Of a DNA stretch of 48,689 nucleotides, positions 1 through 8,281 are shown one piece after another. Position 1 is the first letter of the stretch. The number at the start of each line of letters is the position of its first letter. The stretch covers positions 1 through 48,689 of the forward strand of contig JAAWBS010000052.1 in the NCBI GenBank assembly GCA_022792815.1. Reading direction: 5' to 3'. The notes beneath the pieces were generated by a model, which made no database searches, was not told where the DNA came from, and saw only the letters and a program-made list of their open reading frames with translations. The translations under genes and the position numbers were made by a program. This stretch comes from Hungatella sp. GTDB taxonomy: Bacteria; Bacillota; Clostridia; Lachnospirales; Lachnospiraceae.

Positions 1-246
1 CAGGCAAGAAGACAGATTCCTATGACTATGGAAGATTGGTCGAAAAGACTGGATGTATTTTTGGAATTTAATGAGGAAGAGATCTTGAGGGATAAGGGTA
101 AGGTATCAGCTGAAATCGCTAAAAGCTTTGCTGAGAGTGAGTTTGAAAAGTATAGAGTGATTCAAGATGGCCTGTATCAAAGCGATTTTGATAAGTTATT
201 ATTTGGGATTGGTGAAAGTGGGAAAGAAAACTCGAAAACAACTTGA
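1..246 (+). CDS. RhuM-family protein, C-terminal end (5' truncated by window)
   Basis: The frame is open from base 1 and ends at TGA 244-246, so only the last 81 residues are visible. The segment starting QARRQIPMTMEDW, followed by FNEEEILRDKGKVSAEIAK and a closing FDKLLF, matches the C-terminal end of the RhuM (virulence RhuM) family as I know it. RhuM proteins have no settled biochemical role and are often carried in accessory or mobile regions next to restriction or toxin genes. The stretch is visibly more AT-rich than the genes to its right, which fits acquisition by transfer. The upstream half lies outside the window, so whether the gene is intact cannot be judged. Confidence 0.7.
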   Translation, partial: QARRQIPMTMEDWSKRLDVFLEFNEEEILRDKGKVSAEIAKSFAESEFEKYRVIQDGLYQSDFDKLLFGIGESGKENSKTT

Positions 247-473
247 CACTAATTCACCGTTGGTTTTGCCTGGGCTTAGTACTAATCAACCATACACACT
301 GAGAATTTATGTGAGGTTCAGCGGTTTTCGCTCAAAAAAGTGAAAAAAGTTTGTGACATTAACTTGACATTAGCGGGCTGGGGAGCGCTCTGTGTGAGGG
401 ATAGTCTGCCGGTGTAAGGCAAGACAGGAAGGTCAGTGCTCAAACACCGGAGACGGATGCCATGCCCCGCCGA
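247..473. other. Intergenic region between convergent genes, with short repeats and a stem-loop
   Basis: This AT-rich to GC-rich transition holds no convincing gene. The motif TTGACA(C/T)TA occurs at 243-251 (overlapping the RhuM stop codon) and 364-372, and TGACATTA is also found at 354-361. A stem-loop lies at 404-454. No poly-T tract follows the stem on either strand. Confidence 0.5.
404..454. other. Stem-loop between convergent genes
   Basis: CCGGTGT (409-415) pairs with ACACCGG (444-450), and the stem continues with GTCT (404-407) against AGAC (451-454) after a single bulged G. The loop is 28 nt. It sits 20 bases from the stop codon of the response regulator on the minus strand. There is no run of T, so it is not a standard intrinsic terminator; it could be a 3' stabilising structure. 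Confidence 0.4.
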
Positions 474-1619
474 TCAATCCCCATACATACTCTGATCAAA
501 GGTCCGGTACTTAGACGGCGACAGTCCTGTGATCTTTTTGAAAGCCCGGTTAAAGTGTGCCGCATCCTGATAACCGCTTTCCAAAGCAATATCCTGGATC
601 TTTTTATTGGGATTTTGGAGCAGTACTTTTGCCTTTTCGATGCGTTCCTGCACGATGTAGTCTCGAATACACATGCCGGTGAGATTTTTAAACAGCGTGC
701 TGAAATAGTAAGGGGAGAGCTGAAACTGTGCCGAGATATCCGTCACAGGGAGGGGATCGGAGATATGGGCTTTGATATAGTCCTTTGCCTTTCGGACCAT
801 ATGATGGTTTCTCTCGTTTTGGATTGCCGTAAGCCTATGGATATAGAGAAGAAGATCCTCCTTAAAAAGCTCCTTTAACTGGCTTAAGCACGGGATGTTT
901 TTAATATGATTGGAGATATCATATCTGGTAAGCTTATGCTCTACGATAATTTGAATCATACTGCTGTTGTGTTCCATCAGAGAGTACACAAAAGACAAGA
1001 GATCCTCCCGGAATTTTTCATGATCCAGGGTATCTCCCGAAAGGTCTGAAAATACCAGATCAATCATGTCATAGCAAGAGGAGCTATCCATATCGCAGAC
1101 AGACTGCCGAAGCAGCTCCAGCTCTCTTTTTAAGCCTTCTTCGGTCTTTGGACTCCCGGATAGAGGAAGATCAAAATATTCTGTTTGCTCCTTTTCCTCT
1201 TCGGCTTCGATCCGGAAGGACAGAGGAAGGCAAGAGGGCGTATGATGGGTTAAATCAGGAGTCAGGTGTTCGATCATATCGACAAGCTGCCTGATATTGA
1301 CCGGTTTTAGAAGGTAATCATAGGCTCCGGTTTTCAATGCGCTTCGGATGTAGGAATAATCGTCAAAGCCGCTTAAGATGATGACGCAGCTGCTGATTTC
1401 ATGTTTTTTGAGAATTTTCAAGAGAGAAAGGCCGCCAAGCTTAGGCATCTTGTTATCGGAGATGATCAGGTGATAATACTCTTTCTGCATCCGTTTGACA
1501 GCCTCTTCCCCGTCGGCGGCTGCAGCGCACAGGAATCTATCCGGAAAATGATGTTCCAGGACGGCTCGGAGACCATCTAATATGGTTTCGTCGTCATCAA
1601 TCAATAAGATCTGATACAT
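474..1619 (-). CDS. yesN: YesN-type response regulator, REC + AraC HTH
   Basis: Cytoplasmic DNA-binding response regulator of 381 residues. The N-terminal receiver domain (about 1-120) shows the acidic cluster D8-D10, phospho-acceptor D55 in LIISDNKMP and the conserved K105 in LLKP. The last 100 residues form an AraC-type double helix-turn-helix (YFSTLFKNLTG, then DAAHFNRAFKKITGLSPSKYR). The middle is the variable linker typical of YesN proteins. I chose the ATG at 1619 because GGAGAAAGGGG stands just upstream and the receiver domain begins there; an upstream in-frame extension would add 21 unrelated residues. It overlaps the 3' end of the kinase gene by 23 nt, indicating translational coupling. 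It probably activates the divergent sugar importer operon. Confidence 0.93.
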   Translation of the reverse strand: MYQILLIDDDETILDGLRAVLEHHFPDRFLCAAAADGEEAVKRMQKEYYHLIISDNKMPKLGGLSLLKILKKHEISSCVIILSGFDDYSYIRSALKTGAYDYLLKPVNIRQLVDMIEHLTPDLTHHTPSCLPLSFRIEAEEEKEQTEYFDLPLSGSPKTEEGLKRELELLRQSVCDMDSSSCYDMIDLVFSDLSGDTLDHEKFREDLLSFVYSLMEHNSSMIQIIVEHKLTRYDISNHIKNIPCLSQLKELFKEDLLLYIHRLTAIQNERNHHMVRKAKDYIKAHISDPLPVTDISAQFQLSPYYFSTLFKNLTGMCIRDYIVQERIEKAKVLLQNPNKKIQDIALESGYQDAAHFNRAFKKITGLSPSKYRTFDQSMYGD

Positions 1620-3393
1620 CTTTCTTATCCCCTTTCTCCTGGTTTTGGCAGGAATCAAAATGCAGGCAGGGCAGTGTGACAATCACTGTGCTTCCCTGGC
1701 CCTGTATACTGTCAATGGACAATCCATATTCCGGCCCGTAGGTCAGCTGAATCCTTCGAGAGACATTGCGGATACCGATGGCCTGACTGGCAGGATTCAA
1801 AAGCTCCTGCTGTACCTTTTTCAGCTCTTCGGGCGGCATGCCGCATCCGTTGTCTGATACACACAGAATCATCCGTGAATCTTTTCTGTAACCCAGGATG
1901 TCGATCGCCATATGCTGTCTGGTATTGCCAAGACCATGGAGGATCGAGTTTTCGACCATGGGCTGAAATATCAGCTTTATGGTGCGGCAGTCCAGCAGCT
2001 CTTTGTCCAACACCTTGTTAAAAGAAATCCGGTCCTTATACTGGTGGGAGAGGATCGACAGATATACATCAAGCTGTTCTAATTCTTCTTTGAGTGTCAC
2101 TTCTTTCGTCGTACCGCGAAGGCCGTACTGCAGATTTTTTCCCAGAAGCTCAGCCATCTCGGCCACATGAAAATCTCCGTTTTTATAGGCAGCCAGATGC
2201 ATGACTTCCAAAGTATTATAGAGATAATGAGGATTGATTTGGGTTCTCAAAAGCTGAAGCTCCGTCTCCTGTTTTTCCAGATCCTTCATCAAGCCCTCGT
2301 GGATTAATGTATTGATTCTGTCAGACATATGGTTGAAGGACAGAAACACCTCATGGAATTCAAGGGGAAGAGGCAAAGGAGGGAGGGCAGGTACATAGTT
2401 GGTTTCAAAGGCATTGCAGGTTGTCACCAGGGTCTTCAGAGGAGTCTGGATATTGCGGATCACCCGAAACAGGATCAGTGAAATCAGAGCCAGGACTCCG
2501 GCCCAGGCCGCGATCACCAGGACATGAGCCGGTATCAACTGGCGAAATATGGAGGAGAAAGGGGTTCGGATGACAACCGCGGTATTTTTGCCGTGAAAGA
2601 TGCTGTGCTCAAGCCCCGGTTTGCGGATATCCAGGCGAAGCTGTCCTTCCGGTTCCTCGTGATAGGCGGGCATAGAAGGGGCATCCATATTGGAGAGAAG
2701 AAGTTTTCCGTCATAGTAGATGGCATACTCCTGTGCAGGAGGGCCCTGTTCGAAAGACATGCCCTGAATGAAACTGTTTATGTCTCTTCCGGCCACACAT
2801 AGTCCGATGGTTCGGTAATGGTAGGGATCTGCCAGATTGCGCACAACGCAGACATTGATCTCATCTTTTTGGGCTATGCCTGAATGGGCAAATTCATCCG
2901 GTTTTAAAATCGAAGCAGCCCCAAGGGGCTTTCCTAACATGGCGTCATACCAGTCTGCGTTCTGCCGGATGGTACAGCTGTGATGAACGGCATCTTTTTT
3001 GGTCAGGTAGACTCCATTGCCTTCCAGATCATAGATGGCGACGAAATCCACCAGCGAATTGTTCAGATGAGTCTGAGCCTGGTTATAAAACGCAAATCCG
3101 AAGGTGTGGTTTTCCAGAATGGAACCTTTGCGGAGAACGGAACAGAGGGTATCGTCATTGGCAAACAGAGACTGGTTGGTGGGGAATAATGTGACTCGTG
3201 ACAAGACGGCCAAGTCATTCTCTAACTGTGTCAGGATCTTTTCTCCGTTTTGATATGCCTGGGAAGCAGTATTATTGATCAGCATCATGGCTTCTGAGAT
3301 AGTCAGATACAGCCAGAAGATCACTATCAGAACACACTGCAGCAGAGCAATCAGGTATAGCCGGGCTTTGATGGAATTGCCGTTTTTATTCAT
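1597..3393 (-). CDS. yesM: YesM-type sensor histidine kinase
   Basis: Membrane sensor kinase of 598 residues, partner of the response regulator that follows. A first membrane segment lies at about 10-30, a large extracytoplasmic sensor region follows, and a second membrane segment at about 285-310 leads into a HAMP-like linker. The His_kinase domain carries the phospho-acceptor H389 in QINPHYLYNTLE, and the ATPase domain shows the N box in QPMVENSILHGL and the G box VSDNGCGM. These are the hallmarks of the LytS/YesM family. The ATG at 3393 is preceded by GAGGAG. It is divergent from the sugar-binding lipoprotein gene, so it likely responds to a carbohydrate or a bound binding protein. Confidence 0.92.
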   Translation of the reverse strand: MNKNGNSIKARLYLIALLQCVLIVIFWLYLTISEAMMLINNTASQAYQNGEKILTQLENDLAVLSRVTLFPTNQSLFANDDTLCSVLRKGSILENHTFGFAFYNQAQTHLNNSLVDFVAIYDLEGNGVYLTKKDAVHHSCTIRQNADWYDAMLGKPLGAASILKPDEFAHSGIAQKDEINVCVVRNLADPYHYRTIGLCVAGRDINSFIQGMSFEQGPPAQEYAIYYDGKLLLSNMDAPSMPAYHEEPEGQLRLDIRKPGLEHSIFHGKNTAVVIRTPFSSIFRQLIPAHVLVIAAWAGVLALISLILFRVIRNIQTPLKTLVTTCNAFETNYVPALPPLPLPLEFHEVFLSFNHMSDRINTLIHEGLMKDLEKQETELQLLRTQINPHYLYNTLEVMHLAAYKNGDFHVAEMAELLGKNLQYGLRGTTKEVTLKEELEQLDVYLSILSHQYKDRISFNKVLDKELLDCRTIKLIFQPMVENSILHGLGNTRQHMAIDILGYRKDSRMILCVSDNGCGMPPEELKKVQQELLNPASQAIGIRNVSRRIQLTYGPEYGLSIDSIQGQGSTVIVTLPCLHFDSCQNQEKGDKKDVSDLID

Positions 3394-3425
3394 GGTGTAC
3401 TCCTCGGTAAGGAATGTATAGTTAT

Positions 3426-3453
3426 ATTATATAATAATCCTTAAAAATGGCAA
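3426..3453 (-). promoter_or_regulatory. Sigma-A promoter for yesMN
   Basis: Read on the minus strand: TTGCCA (3448-3453), 16-nt spacer, TATAAT (3426-3431). It lies about 30 bases upstream of the kinase start codon. Confidence 0.6.
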
Positions 3454-3472
3454 GAAAAAACTAATCAAGATA

Positions 3473-3501
3473 TTCAATTTACCACACACTTTTATTATAA
3501 T
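3473..3501 (+). promoter_or_regulatory. Sigma-A promoter for sugar ABC operon
   Basis: TTCAAT (3473-3478), 17-nt spacer and TATAAT (3496-3501), about 50 bases ahead of the binding-protein start. The divergent promoter for yesMN lies 20 bases to the left, so a regulator bound between them could act on both. Confidence 0.6.
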
Positions 3502-3553
3502 CAAGATACAAATAGAACAGGCCTGCATTTGAAAAAGAAAGAGGGAGATTGCC

Positions 3554-4867
3554 ATGAGGAAAAGATGGTTGGCAGCCGGTTTGGCTGTGGCTACAGCATT
3601 GGGAAGTATGACAGCCTGCAGTAAAAGCAGTGATACACAGGAGGCGGCGACTGGTGCGTCGGAAGCCCAAAAGGGCGGGGAAGCTGCTGAAAACAGCGCT
3701 TCTTCGGCCGGGAGCGTGGAGATTGAATTCTTGTCACAGAAAAGGGAGGATGTAGATCTGTTTGATGAAATTTTGGTAGATTTTATGGCCAAAAATCCGG
3801 GTATCCGGATCTCGCAGACCACGACCACGGGTTCTGTCAGTTTCTCTTCCAGGGTGGCTTCCAATGACGTGCCGGAACTGGGGAATGTGTATGCAAGCAC
3901 CGCTTATCGGACTATGGCAGAGGAAGGCTTATTTATGGATTTAAGCGGACAGGATTTTCTGGGAAGAATCCCTGAGGAATATTTGGATCTGTTTACCCTA
4001 GAAGACGGCAGAGTGTTTGCGGTTCCTGTCAATGTCAATGCCTTCGGCCTTTATGTGAATATGGATATCTATGAGGAACAGGGGCTGGAGCTGCCGAAAA
4101 CTTACGAAGAGCTGATTGCCAACTGTGAAAAACTGAGGGCAGCAGGGATTACTCCCTTCGCATTTCAGTTTAAAGATGCCGGGGGGCTTCGGCAGTGCTT
4201 TGAGCGGTATATGACAGGAGTGGTAGATCATGATTTCTTAAAGATCTGTGAAGAGGTCGGACTTGAGGGAAAATCTTTCGGCGACTATCCGACGATTACA
4301 GAGGGGCTGGAGAAATTTATCGCTCTTTTGGACTATGCGGATACGGATCCTCTGGGTATGGATACCAATGATCTGGCGGATACCTTTGCCAACGGAAAAT
4401 GCGCCATGGTAATGAACGGAAACTGGGGCGTTTCCCAGTATCTGGGGTTGAATCCGGAGTTGAATATGAAGGTGATTCTGTTCCCGTCTGTCACAGGCAT
4501 TGACAGCACTACCGTGGGGACTCCCGATATGTGTCTGGCTGTTTCGACCGCAGCTTCTAAGGAACAGCAGGATGCCTGTCTTGCATTTATCCGATATTTT
4601 CTGGAGCCGGAGACGATAGAGTGGTTTGCCGAGGAAGATAAAGTTCCCAACATCGTAGAAGGCGTCGTCTACCGCAATGAGGAATTAAAGGATATCTCGG
4701 ATGCCATTGAAAACGGCCGCTTCACAAAATCGCCTACCCTAGGCTGGGCGAACGGGTACCAGAGTGCCATTCAGGGTGAGCTCCAGTCTCTGATCGTCGA
4801 CAGAGATATAAACTCATTTATTGAGACCTGGGATCAGTTTACAAAAGATGTCTATACACAGCAATAG
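3554..4867 (+). CDS. Carbohydrate ABC transporter substrate-binding lipoprotein
   Basis: Extracellular solute-binding protein of family 1 (437 residues). It starts with a lipoprotein signal: positive MRKR, a hydrophobic stretch and the lipobox SMTAC with Cys at about residue 22, followed by a Ser/Ala/Glu-rich linker. The mature part shows family motifs such as the PVNVNAFGLYVNMDIYEEQGL segment in two shorter pieces and GKCAMVMNGNWGV. GGGAGATTGCC precedes the ATG. It heads an operon with two MalF/MalG-type permeases and is divergent from a YesMN system, an arrangement known from uptake of plant-derived oligosaccharides. The exact sugar cannot be read from sequence. No ATPase gene is nearby, so a shared MsmK-type ATPase elsewhere is probably used. 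Confidence 0.92.
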   Translation: MRKRWLAAGLAVATALGSMTACSKSSDTQEAATGASEAQKGGEAAENSASSAGSVEIEFLSQKREDVDLFDEILVDFMAKNPGIRISQTTTTGSVSFSSRVASNDVPELGNVYASTAYRTMAEEGLFMDLSGQDFLGRIPEEYLDLFTLEDGRVFAVPVNVNAFGLYVNMDIYEEQGLELPKTYEELIANCEKLRAAGITPFAFQFKDAGGLRQCFERYMTGVVDHDFLKICEEVGLEGKSFGDYPTITEGLEKFIALLDYADTDPLGMDTNDLADTFANGKCAMVMNGNWGVSQYLGLNPELNMKVILFPSVTGIDSTTVGTPDMCLAVSTAASKEQQDACLAFIRYFLEPETIEWFAEEDKVPNIVEGVVYRNEELKDISDAIENGRFTKSPTLGWANGYQSAIQGELQSLIVDRDINSFIETWDQFTKDVYTQQ

Positions 4868-4878
4868 GTTTTGAATCG

Positions 4879-4908
4879 GGCAGGATCCGACAAGGTTTGG
4901 ACCCTGCC
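4879..4908 (+). other. Intercistronic hairpin after binding-protein gene
   Basis: GGCAGGATCC (4879-4888) pairs with GGACCCTGCC (4899-4908) with one mismatch and a 10-nt loop. It sits 11 bases behind the stop codon and has no T-run. Such hairpins commonly protect binding-protein mRNA so that it is more abundant than the permease part; that role is inferred. Confidence 0.55.
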
Positions 4909-4948
4909 TGTAGTACAATTAGTTCGATGAAGGAGGGAGTTCAATAAG

Positions 4949-5833
4949 ATGAAAAAGGTCCAAAAAAATCGGGAACGAAATCTTACCCATGCTCTTTTCA
5001 TCCTTCCCAGTGTCAGCCTCTATACGATATTCTCCATCTTTCCGATCTTCCTGGGGATTTATTACAGCTTTACGGACTGGGATGGAATCAAAAAGAATTA
5101 TTCGTTCATCGGTTTCAAGAATTACATAAAAATGTTTGGAGACAAACGTTTCTGGCATTCAGTTTCTTTTAACCTGCGGTATACCGTATTTCTGGTTCTG
5201 GGAGTTACCCTGATCAGTGTGGGAATCGGTCTGTTGTTAAATCAAAAGGTGAGAGGGAAAATGTTTTTCCGCGCTGTATACTTTTTCCCCGCAGTGATCT
5301 CGGCTTTGACAGGAGGTTTAATCTTTAATCAGATCTACGGGAAAGGTATTCCTTTTATCGGAGAATTGTTGGGAATCGGACTGCTTCAGAAGAACATTCT
5401 CACCAGTAAAGTCGGGGCTCAGTTTGGGATCCTGTTTGTCCATCTGTGGCAGGGGGCGGCGATTCCTACAGTTTTGGTGCTGTCCGCCCTGCAGACCATC
5501 CCTCAGGAGCTGATCGAGTCGGCATCCTTAGACGGAGCGGACGGCAGGCAGCTGTTCCGATACTTGATTCTCCCTTTTTTGCTTCCCACCATCAGTATCA
5601 TCATCATACTGAATTTAAAATCCGGTCTCATGCTGTATGATTATGTGATGGCGTTGACTACCGGCGGACCGGCCAGAGCGACGGAGAGCTTGACCATGCT
5701 CATCTATACCCAAGCATTTGATGAGATGAAATTCAGCTATTCCATAGCAGAATCTATCGTGGTATCGGTGGCCATCATCGCTGTCTCTGTCCTGCAGATT
5801 CACAGCACGAACCGAAAGAAGGTGTATGAATGA
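4949..5833 (+). CDS. Sugar ABC transporter permease (MalF/UgpA type)
   Basis: Inner-membrane permease of 294 residues with about six transmembrane segments. The N-terminal FILPSVSLYTIFSIFPIFLG segment and the coupling-helix (EAA) motif ELIESASLDGADGRQLFRYL place it in the MalF/UgpA group of carbohydrate uptake permeases. The ATG is preceded by AAGGAGGGAG. It overlaps the next permease by 4 nt (ATGA), so the two halves of the channel are translated together. Confidence 0.92.
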   Translation: MKKVQKNRERNLTHALFILPSVSLYTIFSIFPIFLGIYYSFTDWDGIKKNYSFIGFKNYIKMFGDKRFWHSVSFNLRYTVFLVLGVTLISVGIGLLLNQKVRGKMFFRAVYFFPAVISALTGGLIFNQIYGKGIPFIGELLGIGLLQKNILTSKVGAQFGILFVHLWQGAAIPTVLVLSALQTIPQELIESASLDGADGRQLFRYLILPFLLPTISIIIILNLKSGLMLYDYVMALTTGGPARATESLTMLIYTQAFDEMKFSYSIAESIVVSVAIIAVSVLQIHSTNRKKVYE

Positions 5834-6660
5834 CCCGAAAACAAATGAGAGCGGTCTGTGTGTATACCGCATTAATCATCGGACTTTTTATCATCGCGAT
5901 ACCGTTTTATTTGTCACTTGTATCATCGGTCAAAACTCAGTCAGAGCTGAGTCGAAATTTTTTTGGGCTGCCTTTCAAGGCCACTTTGGAGAATTATCTT
6001 ACGATTATGCAGAAGGGAGATTTCGTTCCTGCCCTCATCAATTCTTTCCTGATTACCGTCGTCAGCCTGACTGGATTTGCGGTCCTTCTCCCCATGGCGT
6101 CCTATCCCATATCCCGTCGGATGGGGACAAGCAGGATTTATATGATCTTGTATTATTATCTGCTGGCAAGTATTTTTATTCCCTTTCAGGTGAAGATGAT
6201 ACCGATCGTCAAATTGATGAATACGCTGCATATCGCCAATCGATGGGGATTGATTCTTCTCTATCTGGCCGGAAGCACCGGGGAGGGGATGTTTCTGATG
6301 ACAGGCTACCTGTCCACGATTCCTACGGATATGGAGGAGGCAGCGTATATCGACGGGGCCAGCACACGGCAGGTTTTTGCACAGATCATCGCGCCGGTGA
6401 TGAGACCGATTACAGCTACGGTTCTGATTAAGAACTGTTTATGGGTATGGAATGATTTTATGCTGCCAAGCATGGTGCTGCGGCTGAGGGAGGACCGAAC
6501 ATTGCCTTTGTTCCAGTATGCGTTCCAGGGGGAGTATGCCACCAATTATCCCTTGGTATTTGCGGCATTTGTGATGGCTATGGTCCCCATTATGATTTTC
6601 TACTGTATCATGCAGAAACATATCATCGAAGGCATGATGAGCGGTGCTGTGAAAGGATAG
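5830..6660 (+). CDS. Sugar ABC transporter permease (MalG/UgpE type)
   Basis: Second permease subunit, 276 residues, about six membrane helices. The EAA motif is DMEEAAYIDGASTRQVF, and the segment ending KHIIEGMMSGAVKG is the usual end of MalG/UgpE permeases. The start overlaps the stop of the first permease by 4 nt. It is followed after 9 nt by an esterase gene, which links uptake to deacylation of the imported or bound sugar. Confidence 0.92.
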   Translation: MTRKQMRAVCVYTALIIGLFIIAIPFYLSLVSSVKTQSELSRNFFGLPFKATLENYLTIMQKGDFVPALINSFLITVVSLTGFAVLLPMASYPISRRMGTSRIYMILYYYLLASIFIPFQVKMIPIVKLMNTLHIANRWGLILLYLAGSTGEGMFLMTGYLSTIPTDMEEAAYIDGASTRQVFAQIIAPVMRPITATVLIKNCLWVWNDFMLPSMVLRLREDRTLPLFQYAFQGEYATNYPLVFAAFVMAMVPIMIFYCIMQKHIIEGMMSGAVKG

Positions 6661-6669
6661 GGAGAAGCG

Positions 6670-7479
6670 ATGTCGTTATGTGAAATGACTTTTTATTCCG
6701 AGATACTTAAGATGGATACCCAGATTTCCGTCATTCTCCCTGAGAAGGAACAGGGGATCGGTATGGGAGGGTATGGGACCGGCAAGTCGGATGTATGTCC
6801 GGTACTGTGGCTTCTCCATGGACGCAGTGATGATCATACGATCTGGCTGAGAAGAACTTCTATTGAGCGGTACGCAGTTCCTCTGGGGCTGGCTGTGGTG
6901 ATGCCGGAGGTGAGCTATAGCCGATATCTGAATATGGCTTATGGGCCGGCTTATTACGACTATATGACCCAGGAGCTCCCCCGATTGTGCCGTCAAATAT
7001 TTCCTTCCTTCAGCTCCAGGAGAGAGGAAAATTTTATTGCCGGCTTGTCTATGGGCGGCGGCGGAGCCATGTACATCGGCTTAAGGCGGCCGGAAAACTA
7101 CAGTCACATCGGGATGTTTTCCACAGGCGGGGCAGTTCCCTTAGAACCGCTGTGGAGGACCGGGGATTCAGGTGACAAACTTGGGGAAGACATTTATGGA
7201 ACCGCGGATACGGGTTCTTTAAAAGGCGGTCCTTATGACCTGTTTGTTCTGGCCAGGAAGGCATGGGAGAGTGGGATGACACTTCCGTCTATCTATCACA
7301 CCATGGGTACAGAAGATCCCCGCTATCCGGCTGCCATAGCTGTGAAACATTTTTTTGAGGGTCTGCCGGGCAATCCGTTCCGATATGAGTATCACGAAGG
7401 CCCCGGAAGCCATGAATGGGCGTTTTGGGATCAGTGGATTCAGGGATTTTTGGATCGCCTGAATATCAGAGAGGGGTGA
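6670..7479 (+). CDS. Esterase D / EstA-family alpha/beta hydrolase
   Basis: Predicted carboxylesterase of 269 residues without a signal peptide, hence cytoplasmic. The family signature LLHGRSDDHTIW near residue 57 and the nucleophile elbow GLSMGGGGA (Ser127) are clear. Asp216 in GTEDPRY and His248 in GSHEW complete a catalytic triad in the usual order. Homologues (tributyrin esterase, feruloyl or acetylxylan esterase types) remove small acyl groups. Its place directly behind sugar permeases suggests deacylation of imported acylated oligosaccharides. The stop is followed after 4 nt by a degenerate paralogue. Confidence 0.85.
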   Translation: MSLCEMTFYSEILKMDTQISVILPEKEQGIGMGGYGTGKSDVCPVLWLLHGRSDDHTIWLRRTSIERYAVPLGLAVVMPEVSYSRYLNMAYGPAYYDYMTQELPRLCRQIFPSFSSRREENFIAGLSMGGGGAMYIGLRRPENYSHIGMFSTGGAVPLEPLWRTGDSGDKLGEDIYGTADTGSLKGGPYDLFVLARKAWESGMTLPSIYHTMGTEDPRYPAAIAVKHFFEGLPGNPFRYEYHEGPGSHEWAFWDQWIQGFLDRLNIREG

Positions 7480-7483
7480 CAGA

Positions 7484-8173
7484 GTGGCTGCGCTTACGGT
7501 ACATTTTTATTCTTCCGCACTGACGGAGTGTAATTCCATGCAGGTGGCCCTGCCCTCGGGAGATGGCCCGTGGCCTGTGCTGTGGCTTCTTCCGCCTATG
7601 GGCTGCAATCATACCCGTTGGAGCGCTCACACGGATATAGAGGCTTTGGCGGAAAAAAAGCACAGGATGGTGGTCATGCCTGATTTGAAACTCAGCTGCG
7701 GCCTTGACATGGTCCATGGATTGGACTTTCATTCCATGCTTGTGACAGAATTACCGCTGTTTTTGAGGGAACATTTTTCAGTCGATCTCACTTCCCAGGT
7801 GATCGCCGGGGCAAAAGAGGGGGCTTATGCCGCAGTGTATGCGGCTGCTTATGGGACCCAGACATATGAACAGGTAATCGCTCTGTCAGGCGGTTCTCTG
7901 ACGGATGAGGGGCTTCTTGTGGATTCAGACTTGAGATTCCGCCATGCTTTTGGGGATAAGGTGTCTGCTCTGGTGGGGAGTGATTATGATATAGGAATTC
8001 AGATTCAGGAGATTCAGAAACATTCGGTAGTTTATGTGGCTTATGGCATGGAAGACAGCTATCGCTATTCCGCGTCTCGCTTAGGCAGCAAATTGCCGCC
8101 GTGGCAGGTTGAAGTTTTGGATGGGACACTTGGCTGGAATGAGTGGTATAAGGTTTTGCAGAAGAGGGTTTAG
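7484..8173 (+). CDS. Esterase-family paralogue lacking the catalytic residues
   Basis: Protein of 229 residues starting at GTG 7484, four bases after the preceding stop. It has the same fold signature as its neighbour (PVLWLLPPMGCNHTRWSAHT matches the HGxxxxHTxW element, and GMEDSYRYSAS matches the Asp region). However the nucleophile elbow reads GAKEG with Lys111 in place of Ser, and the catalytic His is replaced by Asn219 in GWNEW. It is therefore probably not a hydrolase. It may bind substrate, partner the active esterase, or be drifting after duplication. The reading frame is intact, which argues for selection. Confidence 0.8.
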   Translation: MAALTVHFYSSALTECNSMQVALPSGDGPWPVLWLLPPMGCNHTRWSAHTDIEALAEKKHRMVVMPDLKLSCGLDMVHGLDFHSMLVTELPLFLREHFSVDLTSQVIAGAKEGAYAAVYAAAYGTQTYEQVIALSGGSLTDEGLLVDSDLRFRHAFGDKVSALVGSDYDIGIQIQEIQKHSVVYVAYGMEDSYRYSASRLGSKLPPWQVEVLDGTLGWNEWYKVLQKRV

Positions 8174-8200
8174 GGGGAATAAGGAAACTCGCCTTCATTT

Positions 8201-8276
8201 GGTGGAAGGGGTTTGGGGCAGATCAGGCTGTGTATCTATGATCTGCTCAGTGAGGAACTGCAAACCCCTCCCCACC
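8201..8276. ncRNA. Candidate structured element, three-way junction, between convergent genes
   Basis: The outer stem pairs GGTGG-AA-GGGGTTTG (8201-8215) with CAAACCCC-TCC-CCACC (8261-8276). Inside, GCAGATCA (8218-8225) pairs perfectly with TGATCTGC (8239-8246), and CAGT/ACTG form a small third hairpin at 8248-8260. The element fills the gap between an esterase-like gene and a chemotaxis receptor gene and ends 5 nt from the latter's stop codon. No T-run follows on either strand, so it is not a simple terminator. Strand and transcription are unknown. Confidence 0.4.
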
Positions 8277-8281
8277 GAAAC

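Noticed and set aside
3427..3900. Minus-strand open frame over the sugar operon promoter
   Set aside because: Covers a clear promoter pair and the signal peptide of the binding protein; no protein features.
3554..8173. A complete sugar ABC transporter with its own ATPase
   Set aside because: No ATPase gene occurs in the operon; the only ABC ATPase of the window (25204-25920) belongs to the SsuB/TauB type and is 17 kb away.
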